DNA from: Bacillota bacterium
Lineage (GTDB): Bacteria; Bacillota; Clostridia; Lachnospirales; Lachnospiraceae
NCBI GenBank assembly: GCA_023398855.1
Contig: JAEWRS010000406.1
Location: 1-5,030, forward strand
Reading direction: 5' to 3'
DNA: 5,030 bases
Shown piece after piece: positions 1-5,030 of this stretch. Each line of letters begins with the position of its first letter. Within the stretch, counting starts at the first letter, position 1. The notes beneath the pieces are model-generated. The model made no database searches. It was given only the letters and a program-made list of their open reading frames with translations, and had not been told where the DNA came from. Position numbers and translations under genes: made by a program.

Positions 1-1574
1 GCCTTTAACTGCTCCACATAATCAGTATTATCAAGCTCCGGAACAAATCCTTCCCATTCAAAGATCTCAATATCAGTAAATGGTCCCCACTGCTTAAACT
101 GCGCAGTCTTGTCCACGATGGCTTCCAGTATTCCCAAGGTATCCTTTGGCTGAACCTTCTTACCCATGAAATCACCAGTGTTAATAATGTAACAATCCAA
201 GTTCTTCTCTTCTACCAGCTTTTTGAATTTTTCGTAATCATTGGCCAGCGGATATGTTCTGAATGGGTTTGCATATGGCACAACAACCAGAGCATTAGGA
301 TCTGCTCCTGGAGCAAGACGCTCTGCTGACGATCTCTTGGTGGCAAGAGTCGCACCCATGACAGATGCCAGGGAAGCACCTTTTAGTTTCACGATAGGTG
401 GAATGGTAGGATCCTTCATGATCCAGAATATGGCATTGACTGGTGCATTGATCTTATCCACACGGTTTGGAGACCACAGCTTGGACTTGATGGCACGTCC
501 ATTACCGTTTCTGATATCCTCTGTTACCAGCTGGATCTTTCCGTCTTCATCCATAGTACAGGAACAGTTCTGGGCAGTTAAAAGGTATTTATTATCATCA
601 CAGCCTGTTGGATAATCCTGGGTTTTATCAAAGTATGTGGGTTCAATCGCCACTGATGAGCAGGTATCGGTATTGATAATGAATGCATCATCATGCAGAA
701 CCGTAACATCATATTTTCCGCCATGCTTTGCATGAGTAATGGTGGATTTTCCTGAACCAGATAAACCAAATACAGAAGCAACATATTTTGTTCCATCGGT
801 TAAGTTATACTCTTTCTGTCCGCCGTGGCAGGAAGCGTATCCATTGCGGTTTGCAAGAGCCCAAACCATAGTAAGAGTGCCTTTTTTATGCTCTCCGAAG
901 TATCTCATACCCAGGATTGCCGCACAGTTCTGGTCCGTATTAAAATAACATAAACATTTAGGATCGCTTAAACAGGACAGATCAACACCAGGACGATCAG
1001 AGCCGTTCCACTGGGGATCAGAGAAGATAAAGATATCTGTTTCTTTTCCATCACCGACTGGTTTGGAAGCTTTATACATTTTTGCATATTCATCAGACAT
1101 ATACTGGAAGTTCAGCATCCAGTTATACATAATATTTTCTTCGCCTTCTGGAATCAGAAGATGTACTTTCACCATAAATTCAGGATCAAGACCAGCATAA
1201 ACCTCTGCATGATACATTGTTCTCCAACGGGTCTCATAAACTGCGTCCATAACCACTTTGTCCAAAGCTCCGCAATTTACTCCTGGCTCTCCTGCAATTC
1301 TTCTTGCAGTTGCATAACGTCCGGTAATGGCACCATCATTAAATAAGAGAACCTTGGCATCCGAATCAAGACCAAATTCCTCTCCCCTATATACAGGCAT
1401 ATCCGTTACTACGGTTCCTGGTGAATTCTTTGCTAATTCATATGCCTCTCGAAGTGTATTAACTTTAATTACATTGTTTCCATAAAACGGAGCTTCAATG
1501 ATCGAACGCGTAGTTGAAAAACCCGGTTTGCCTTTTCCAATTTCATTAATTGGATAATATGCTTTTGTTGACAT
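1..1574 (-). CDS. pckA: Phosphoenolpyruvate carboxykinase (ATP), C-terminus cut by window edge
   Basis: Cytoplasmic enzyme interconverting oxaloacetate + ATP and PEP + CO2 + ADP; in fermenting anaerobes it may run towards oxaloacetate. My translation gives 524 codons without a stop, starting MSTKAYYPIN; E. coli PckA is 540 residues, so only a short tail is probably missing. Blocks aligning by eye with E. coli PckA: ITGRYATARR (83-92, cf. FTGRSPKDK), GMRYFGEHKKG (222-232, cf. GTWYGGEMKKG, with metal/substrate-binding Lys), SCHGG (248-252, cf. MHCSA, metal-binding His), P-loop GLSGSGKST (270-278), HDD (294-296, cf. the GDDEHGW kinase-2 block), NGR (358-360, cf. NTR) and INTGDFMGKKVQPKDT (464-479). 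The ATG at 1574 has a perfect AGGAGG (1583-1588) 8 bases upstream. It is divergent from the pectinesterase gene. Oddity: the kinase-2 block is HDDAF instead of GDDEHGW and the P-loop has Ser where the E. coli enzyme has Thr, so this is a divergent clade. Family assignment is firm; the reaction direction is inference. Confidence 0.93.
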   Translation of the reverse strand, partial: MSTKAYYPINEIGKGKPGFSTTRSIIEAPFYGNNVIKVNTLREAYELAKNSPGTVVTDMPVYRGEEFGLDSDAKVLLFNDGAITGRYATARRIAGEPGVNCGALDKVVMDAVYETRWRTMYHAEVYAGLDPEFMVKVHLLIPEGEENIMYNWMLNFQYMSDEYAKMYKASKPVGDGKETDIFIFSDPQWNGSDRPGVDLSCLSDPKCLCYFNTDQNCAAILGMRYFGEHKKGTLTMVWALANRNGYASCHGGQKEYNLTDGTKYVASVFGLSGSGKSTITHAKHGGKYDVTVLHDDAFIINTDTCSSVAIEPTYFDKTQDYPTGCDDNKYLLTAQNCSCTMDEDGKIQLVTEDIRNGNGRAIKSKLWSPNRVDKINAPVNAIFWIMKDPTIPPIVKLKGASLASVMGATLATKRSSAERLAPGADPNALVVVPYANPFRTYPLANDYEKFKKLVEEKNLDCYIINTGDFMGKKVQPKDTLGILEAIVDKTAQFKQWGPFTDIEIFEWEGFVPELDNTDYVEQLK

Positions 1575-1612
1575 AGAAAAATCCTCCTTTTATAAAATCC
1601 AAATTTGATACT

Positions 1613-1641
1613 ATTATCTCATTTCGTTAAGAAAAAGTCAA
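1613..1641 (-). promoter_or_regulatory. Sigma-A-type promoter of pckA
   Basis: On the minus strand, TTGACT (1636-1641, 5 of 6 to consensus) is followed after exactly 17 bases by GATAAT (1613-1618, 5 of 6). Transcription would start near 1606, giving a leader of about 32 bases that carries the AGGAGG site. No room remains for a riboswitch, so control is probably by initiation. Confidence 0.75.
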
Positions 1642-1653
1642 TGATTTTCATTG
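1639..1653. promoter_or_regulatory. Perfect dyad between the divergent -35 elements
   Basis: CAATGA (1639-1644) and TCATTG (1648-1653) form a perfect 6-base inverted repeat around three T. The dyad covers part of the -35 hexamer of the pckA promoter (1636-1641) and of the pectinesterase promoter (1651-1656). It is well placed for one regulator to affect both genes. It may instead simply reflect two back-to-back -35 elements, so an operator role is inference. Confidence 0.4.
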
Positions 1654-1679
1654 CAATTATCCGAAAAAACGTATATATT
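1651..1679 (+). promoter_or_regulatory. Putative promoter of the pectinesterase gene
   Basis: TTGCAA (1651-1656, 4 of 6) and TATATT (1674-1679, 5 of 6) are separated by 17 bases. The start would fall near 1686, leaving a leader of about 43 bases. Several other TATA-like hexamers lie in this AT-rich run, so the exact -10 is uncertain. Confidence 0.5.
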
Positions 1680-1697
1680 TTATATATAAGATACATT

Positions 1698-1707
1698 TTG
1701 TATACAA
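1698..1707. promoter_or_regulatory. Palindrome TTGTATACAA, possible GntR-family operator
   Basis: A perfect 10-base palindrome lies between the putative transcription start and the ribosome binding site of the pectinesterase gene. Its core TGTATACA fits the general GT-AC form of FadR-subfamily GntR operators; regulators of hexuronate use (UxuR, ExuR) belong to that family. No regulator gene is present in the window, so the assignment is inference. Confidence 0.35.
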
Positions 1708-1715
1708 TAACCAAA

Positions 1716-1722
1716 AGTGAGG
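1716..1722 (+). promoter_or_regulatory. Ribosome binding site that decides the pectinesterase start
   Basis: AGTGAGG ends 6 bases before the ATG at 1729, a normal spacing. The alternative in-frame GTG at 1717 lies inside this element and has no site of its own, so ATG 1729 is preferred. Confidence 0.6.
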
Positions 1723-1728
1723 TTAATT

Positions 1729-2694
1729 ATGATTCACATTTCAAAAGACGGCACAGGTGATTTTTACAGCGTTGAGGAGGCTCTCCGCTCCCTTCCAACC
1801 GATCATGCCAGAGAACACACCCTCTATGTTCACAAGGGATTTTATGAAGAACAGTTTGCCGTAACAATGCCAAATATAACATTTATCGGAGAAGATGCAG
1901 AAAGCACCATTCTCTCCTGTGGCCTTTATGCACGCATGACCATGACTGACGGGATGAAGCGCGGCACCTTCCGCACCTATACCGGCCTGATTGATACTCA
2001 TGATTTTACTGCCAGGAATCTTACCTTTGAAAACAGCGCCGGAAAAGGAGATGACGTGGGACAGGCCATAGCACTTTACGCAGACGGAGACCGGCTGTTT
2101 TTTGAAAATTGCCGGTTCCTTGGAAACCAGGATACTCTTTTTACCGGCCCCCTTCCTCCAAAGGAAATGGAACCCAATGGATTTGTCGGTCCAAAACAGC
2201 ATGCCAAGCGGATCAATGGCAGGCACTATTACAAGAACTGTTACATAGAAGGGGATATTGACTTTATTTTCGGCAGTGCTACCGCATATTTCGAAGGCTG
2301 TACTTTTTTCTCCAAATACACGGGTAAGGATATCAGCAGCTATGTAACCGCAGCTTCCACTCCAGAAGGCCAGGAATACGGCTATGTAATGACAGACTGC
2401 CGCTTTGAAAGCAACTGTCCCCCGGAGAATGCATACCTGGGCCGCCCCTGGAGAGAGTACGGAAAAACCGTGCTGATCAACTGCAACATGGATGATCATA
2501 TCTGCAAGGAGGGCTGGCACGACTGGAATAAAACAGCTGCACATTCTCACACCTTTTACGCGGAATATGGCAGTTCCGGCCCTGGAGGGGTAATGAAAGA
2601 ACGGCCGGACTGGATCCACCGTCTGACGGAAGCTCAGCTAAAAAAATATACAAAGGAAGCTGTTCTGTCCGGACGGGACGGCTGGCAGCCTTAA
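1729..2694 (+). CDS. Pectin methylesterase (carbohydrate esterase family 8), no signal peptide
   Basis: Hydrolyses methyl esters of polygalacturonate or oligogalacturonides, releasing methanol. The 321-residue protein is one right-handed beta-helix pectinesterase domain with all family blocks in order: GFYEE (37-41), GQAIAL (111-116, catalytic-site Gln112), QDTLF (134-138, general acid/base Asp135), DFIFG (178-182, nucleophile Asp178), YLGRPW (236-241, Arg239 and Trp241), and a C-terminal YAEYGSSGPG (277-286). The start at 1729 is set by AGTGAGG 6 bases upstream; a GTG at 1717 would add four residues. The N-terminus MIHISKDGTGDF enters the domain directly, with no hydrophobic segment, so the enzyme is predicted cytoplasmic and would act on imported methylated oligomers, not on polymer outside the cell. 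It is followed by an intrinsic terminator and appears monocistronic; no pectate lyase or galacturonate gene is in view. The catalytic set is intact, so activity is likely; substrate size is inference. Confidence 0.95.
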   Translation: MIHISKDGTGDFYSVEEALRSLPTDHAREHTLYVHKGFYEEQFAVTMPNITFIGEDAESTILSCGLYARMTMTDGMKRGTFRTYTGLIDTHDFTARNLTFENSAGKGDDVGQAIALYADGDRLFFENCRFLGNQDTLFTGPLPPKEMEPNGFVGPKQHAKRINGRHYYKNCYIEGDIDFIFGSATAYFEGCTFFSKYTGKDISSYVTAASTPEGQEYGYVMTDCRFESNCPPENAYLGRPWREYGKTVLINCNMDDHICKEGWHDWNKTAAHSHTFYAEYGSSGPGGVMKERPDWIHRLTEAQLKKYTKEAVLSGRDGWQP

Positions 2695-2699
2695 ATATA

Positions 2700-2735
2700 A
2701 GAGCCAATCCGTTCTTCAAGGATTGGCTCTTTTTA
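2700..2735 (+). terminator. Intrinsic terminator of the pectinesterase gene
   Basis: AGAGCCAATCC (2700-2710) and GGATTGGCTCT (2720-2730) form a perfect 11-base-pair stem with a 9-base loop, followed by TTTTATT. It begins 5 bases after the stop codon. The bases on the other side are A-rich (2693-2700), so it may also weakly terminate the convergent gene whose stop is at 2740. Confidence 0.92.
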
Positions 2736-2739
2736 TTGA

Positions 2740-3204
2740 TCAATTTTCTTTGATTTTAACAATTACTTTTTTAATGACAGCCGGTTCACCGGCAGCTGCC
2801 TTGGGCTTATGGCCATCCCAAGGATTGAAAATCATATATTCTCCAGCCTTTACAACTACTTTTAAGCCCGGATTTTCATTGTCGTAAAAAACAACATCTT
2901 TTTCTTCGTTATAAGGTATTTTTTCAGCCAGTTCATCAATCCGTGCATATGTCATGGTTTCTGAACCGGATATCATATATTGGATATCTGTATAATTATG
3001 GTGGGCTTCGTACTTGGCTTCCACCCAGGGAATCGTTGTGTACTCTGTTACATTGGCAAAGACATTCTTGCCGTCAATTTCATATTTGCCTGGCGCCAGG
3101 CTCAATAAATCAGTATTCTGAAGAAAATTAACTGCCTTTTCGTATCTTCCATCTATTCCGAGATGTCTGTAAAAATCTAAGTTCTTTGCTGAGTCATAAA
3201 TCAT
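2740..3204 (-). CDS. YhcH/YjgK/YiaL family protein (DUF386, cupin-like; possible sugar anomerase)
   Basis: A 154-residue cytoplasmic protein of the family containing E. coli YhcH (NanQ), YiaL, TabA and EbgC. YhcH has been described as a metal-dependent anomerase opening N-acetylneuraminate for its aldolase; substrates of most members are unknown. Visible family blocks: APGKYEIDGKNVFANV (37-52), EAKYEAHHNYTDIQ (62-75, with His68 and His69), FNPWDGHKPK (126-135, His132) and IKKVIVKI (144-151); these His/Glu residues probably form the metal site of the double-stranded beta-helix. Start choice: AAGGAG (3214-3219) is 9 bases from ATG 3204 but only 3 from ATG 3210, and MIYDSAKNL is the typical family N-terminus, so 3204 is preferred; 3210 would add two residues. 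It converges on the pectinesterase gene across a terminator and probably has its own promoter. A role with uronates or another sugar is possible but not shown by the sequence; no sialic acid genes are visible. Confidence 0.9.
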   Translation of the reverse strand: MIYDSAKNLDFYRHLGIDGRYEKAVNFLQNTDLLSLAPGKYEIDGKNVFANVTEYTTIPWVEAKYEAHHNYTDIQYMISGSETMTYARIDELAEKIPYNEEKDVVFYDNENPGLKVVVKAGEYMIFNPWDGHKPKAAAGEPAVIKKVIVKIKEN

Positions 3205-3273
3205 AATCATACTCTCCTTTATGTATCATATCGTTTTGACCGCATACTCCATGGGTACCTGCCGGACAAATAT

Positions 3274-3303
3274 AGTATACACCTTAAGCAGAATATTCTA
3301 CAA
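3274..3303 (-). promoter_or_regulatory. Possible weak promoter of the YhcH-family gene
   Basis: TATACT (3274-3279, 5 of 6) lies 18 bases downstream of TTGTAG (3298-3303, 3 of 6) on the minus strand. A 10-base palindrome AGAATATTCT (3290-3299) overlaps the edge of the -35. I see no hairpin plus T-run terminator after the upstream hydrolase stop at 3309, so read-through from that gene is also possible. Confidence 0.4.
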
Positions 3304-3308
3304 TGTTT

Positions 3309-4196
3309 TTATTTAAAAAATTCATGGTTCCCATGCTGGAACAAAAAGGTCAGATGGGAGTCAAACCAACTCACAGCACCACTCCTTGAGCCTCTCCGGT
3401 ACATAAAATACAGGGCTCCACTAGAGTAATCCTCACCGGCTAAAGCGCGGTCAACACATTGTTTTGTATTATCTGTTATTTTAACGGAATTAATACTGCC
3501 GTTTGACACAGGTGAAAACTGGGAAGGTTCATAGACAACCCCTTTGACCGTATCCGGAAATTTTCCGCTTTTTACACGGTTTATAATCACATTGGCAACA
3601 AGTATTTTTCCTGTGTCATCACAAATACCTGCCTCCGCCTGAACGATCCGCTGTAATACCTGATAATCGTCCTGAGATACAGACATGGCGTGAGCGGTCT
3701 TTTCTTCCTCTGCTTTTCTGGCAGCCTCTTCTTCTGCGGCTATTCTCGCTTCTTCCGCCTTTTTGGCCGCCTCTTCTGCCTGCCTCTTGGCCTCTTCTTC
3801 CAAAACGATCCGGTCATTGATCCGCTTAATCTCCGCCAGAGCTTCTTCTTCCTGCTCCTGCTTTTGGATCACTTCTTTTTCCAGGAAATTACCGGCAAGC
3901 TGCTGTGCCTGCATTCGGGATTCTGTTAGCTTTATCTGAGTCTTTGCCTGGGCAACGGTTTCTTCTTTCACTTCCTGCTCTTCAATGACTTCTTCTGATT
4001 CTGGTGTTTCCGCAAATGCCGTTAATGCATTCCTGCCGCCGCTTCCAAAGCCTGCAGAGGTAAATGCCACAACAGTAATAATAGCTGCACCCGCCATAAA
4101 AACCGCCGAAGAACGATACATCCGTTTTGTGACCTTAAAGGTCAGTCCTCTGAAAAATTGACAAATTTGCTGAAGGATAGAGCGTAGTGTAGGCAT
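3309..4196 (-). CDS. Cell wall hydrolase, SleB domain, with N-terminal membrane segment and coiled coil
   Basis: Predicted peptidoglycan hydrolase (lytic transglycosylase-like SleB family) acting outside the membrane. The 295-residue protein has a basic N-terminus (1-30), a hydrophobic segment (about 31-50), a possible signal peptidase site AFA (60-62), then a highly charged helix (about 64-166) rich in Glu, Lys, Gln and Ala with repeats such as EEAKRQAEEAAKKAEEA, predicted to form a coiled coil, and the SleB catalytic domain (about 175-295). The domain shows IVQAEAG (184-190, with candidate catalytic Glu188), ANVIINRV (201-208), EPSQFSPV (223-230), ALYFM (261-265), WF (277-278) and a terminal HGNHEFF. 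Family enzymes include spore cortex hydrolases, but coiled-coil versions are common in vegetative clostridia, so a role in growth or division is as likely as germination. The ATG at 4196 has AGAGGTG (4202-4208) upstream. It has its own strong promoter and a short structured leader. The protein may be anchored or released depending on cleavage; this cannot be settled by eye. Confidence 0.92.
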   Translation of the reverse strand: MPTLRSILQQICQFFRGLTFKVTKRMYRSSAVFMAGAAIITVVAFTSAGFGSGGRNALTAFAETPESEEVIEEQEVKEETVAQAKTQIKLTESRMQAQQLAGNFLEKEVIQKQEQEEEALAEIKRINDRIVLEEEAKRQAEEAAKKAEEARIAAEEEAARKAEEEKTAHAMSVSQDDYQVLQRIVQAEAGICDDTGKILVANVIINRVKSGKFPDTVKGVVYEPSQFSPVSNGSINSVKITDNTKQCVDRALAGEDYSSGALYFMYRRGSRSGAVSWFDSHLTFLFQHGNHEFFK

Positions 4197-4217
4197 ATAT
4201 ACACCTCTTTCTCTTAT

Positions 4218-4265
4218 ATCACTTGCCTGAGCTGAGGTTACAGGCCTCAGCGATTTCTTGGTGAC
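4218..4265 (-). promoter_or_regulatory. Structured 5' leader of the SleB hydrolase gene
   Basis: In the roughly 70-base leader, GCTGAGG (4245-4251) pairs perfectly with CCTCAGC (4231-4237) around a 7-base loop. Outer bases GTCAC (4261-4265) can pair with GTGAT (4218-4222), including one G-U pair. A competing 5-base-pair helix, GCCTG with CAGGC, would break the main hairpin. There is no T-run after it, so it is not a terminator. It matches no riboswitch class that I recognise; regulation or mRNA stabilisation are both possible. Confidence 0.4.
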
Positions 4266-4272
4266 GTCCGTA

Positions 4273-4302
4273 ATTATAGAAGAAGCCTGCCAAAAAAGTC
4301 AA
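4273..4302 (-). promoter_or_regulatory. Strong sigma-A-type promoter of the SleB hydrolase gene
   Basis: TTGACT (4297-4302, 5 of 6) and a perfect TATAAT (4273-4278) are separated by 18 bases on the minus strand. The start would be near 4266. The housekeeping consensus argues for vegetative expression and against expression solely by a sporulation sigma factor. Confidence 0.8.
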
Positions 4303-4506
4303 TGGCTATTTAACAATTTTGTGATATTTTAATTTCTAAATTTTTACCTCCTATTTTGTTTTGTGTATATTATACATATAATCCATGTACTTTTTTAATC
4401 TATTTGTAATATTTATATATGTATATTTTACAATAGTGTTACATTTATGTTAATTATTGTGTCATAAAGCAATGGCTTGTCTCCCTGTATTTTTGTTTTA
4501 TGTAAA
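4303..4506. other. AT-rich gene-free gap between ybaK and the hydrolase gene
   Basis: No convincing ORF or RNA gene was found, and no clear hairpin plus T-run ends ybaK. It holds a perfect dyad TGTATA-T-TATACA (4364-4376), a 12-of-13 copy of the same 13-base string at 4420-4432, a TATAAT on the minus strand inside the first dyad (4369-4374), and a minus-strand AGGAGGT (4346-4352) with no start codon after it. These could be an extra upstream promoter and remnant of a small gene, or chance in AT-rich DNA. Confidence 0.5.
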
Positions 4507-4980
4507 CTAATCGTGCATGAGAGAGGCAAATTTGCCCTTTACAAACTCAATCAGAGCATGTGGCGCAATGACAATCTGCTGACCTCTTACCCCTGCGCTA
4601 ATGACAATTTCCGTGCAAGAAAGAGCCGATTCCTCGATAAATGTAGGAAATTGCTTTTTCATGCCTATGGGAGAGCAGCCCCCCCGAATGTATCCTGTAA
4701 TATTCTGCAAATCTTTCATTGGAATCATCTCCGCCTTCTTATCTCCGGCAGCTTTCGCTACTTTTTTCAAATCAAGCTCTCCATCCACCGGAATACAGCA
4801 GACCATATATCCCATTTTTTCCCCTTTTAATACAAGAGTTTTAAACACACTTCCATGATCCACCTTCATCATATCCGCTGCATGGCTGCCAGACAAATCC
4901 TGCTCATCCACTTCATATTCTCTGGTGGCATATTCAATCTGCGCTTTATCAAGCATGCGCATTGCATTTGTTTTTACCAT
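4507..4980 (-). CDS. ybaK: Cys-tRNA(Pro) deacylase, YbaK/EbsC family
   Basis: Free-standing editing enzyme that hydrolyses Cys-tRNA(Pro) made in error by prolyl-tRNA synthetase; cytoplasmic. The 157-residue protein matches E. coli YbaK (159 residues) along its length: SVFKTLVL (44-51, Lys47 corresponding to the essential Lys46 of the E. coli enzyme), PVDGELDLKKVAKAAGDKKAEM (64-85), TGYIRGGCSPIGMKK (95-109, the substrate-pocket GGxSP loop) and a C-terminal GKFASL. Start: ATG 4980 has AAGGAG (4990-4995) 9 bases upstream and gives the normal family length. An in-frame ATG at 5025 would add 15 residues, lies upstream of the -10 element at 5006-5011 and has no visible ribosome binding site, so it is rejected. 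The gene appears to be transcribed alone; its neighbours have unrelated functions, as is usual for this housekeeping gene. Confidence 0.93.
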   Translation of the reverse strand: MVKTNAMRMLDKAQIEYATREYEVDEQDLSGSHAADMMKVDHGSVFKTLVLKGEKMGYMVCCIPVDGELDLKKVAKAAGDKKAEMIPMKDLQNITGYIRGGCSPIGMKKQFPTFIEESALSCTEIVISAGVRGQQIVIAPHALIEFVKGKFASLMHD

Positions 4981-5005
4981 ATGATTCAACTCCTTAATTA
5001 TTTTA

Positions 5006-5030
5006 ATTATAGGTTTCAGGAACATGATTG
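5006..5030 (-). promoter_or_regulatory. Promoter of ybaK, -35 cut by window edge
   Basis: A perfect TATAAT (5006-5011) lies on the minus strand. With a 17-base spacer the -35 hexamer would begin at 5029, and the two visible bases read CA, as in the end of TTGACA. The start would be near 4999, just before the AAGGAG site. The missing four bases prevent confirmation. Confidence 0.5.

Noticed and set aside
241..1346. Plus-strand ORFs of 61-124 codons at 241-615, 739-948 and 1161-1346
   Set aside because: All lie opposite the conserved pckA reading frame and lack recognisable motifs.
1717..1728. GTG start four codons upstream for the pectinesterase
   Set aside because: The GTG forms part of the AGTGAGG site that serves the ATG at 1729.
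1741..2619. Long minus-strand ORF of 292 codons opposite the pectinesterase gene
   Set aside because: It lies antisense to a gene with a full set of CE8 motifs, its translation shows no family motif I recognise, and it has no ribosome binding site worth citing; it is a shadow frame.
4231..4251. Leader hairpin as an intrinsic terminator or attenuator
   Set aside because: No T-run follows the stem in the direction of transcription.
4231..4251. H-type pseudoknot between the hairpin loop CCTG and the following CAGG
   Set aside because: Only one base would have to span the 7-base-pair stem, which is sterically implausible; it is better seen as a competing helix.
4450..4475. Terminator for ybaK formed by AAGC/GCTT around AATG
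   Set aside because: The stem has only 4 base pairs and no T-run; too weak to call.
4477..4858. Plus-strand ORFs of 117 and 85 codons
   Set aside because: They overlap ybaK on the other strand, and their sequences look like antisense translation.

Overview
The window looks like a chromosomal stretch of a low-to-moderate GC Firmicute, most likely a Lachnospiraceae/Clostridium cluster XIVa relative. The grounds are strong AGGAGG-type ribosome binding sites, sigma-A-like promoters in AT-rich gaps, a divergent clostridial-type ATP-dependent PEP carboxykinase, a signal-less bacterial pectin methylesterase, and a coiled-coil plus SleB cell wall hydrolase of a kind common in these anaerobes. Genus-level assignment is not possible from the sequence alone.

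Layout from left to right: (1) a nearly complete pckA on the minus strand that runs off the left edge; (2) a short AT-rich divergent promoter region (about 1575-1728) with back-to-back promoters and two dyads; (3) a plus-strand family CE8 pectin methylesterase (1729-2694) ending in a strong intrinsic terminator; (4) a convergent minus-strand YhcH/YjgK/YiaL family (DUF386) protein (2740-3204); (5) a minus-strand membrane-anchored or secreted SleB-domain cell wall hydrolase with a long Glu/Ala/Lys coiled coil (3309-4196), preceded by a very good promoter and a short leader with a perfect hairpin; (6) a roughly 200-base AT-rich gap; (7) a minus-strand YbaK Cys-tRNA(Pro) deacylase (4507-4980) with its -10 element visible at the right edge.

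Functionally this is a mixed neighbourhood of separate transcription units, not one operon. pckA is central carbon metabolism (PEP/oxaloacetate). The pectinesterase and the YhcH-like protein could both serve uptake-linked sugar or uronate catabolism, but they are convergent and separated by a terminator, so a shared pathway is only a possibility. The hydrolase acts on peptidoglycan and YbaK edits mischarged tRNA. No mobile element, CRISPR array, rRNA or tRNA was seen, and nothing here amounts to a clearly new biological system. The most interesting parts are the divergent control region and the leader of the cell wall hydrolase gene.
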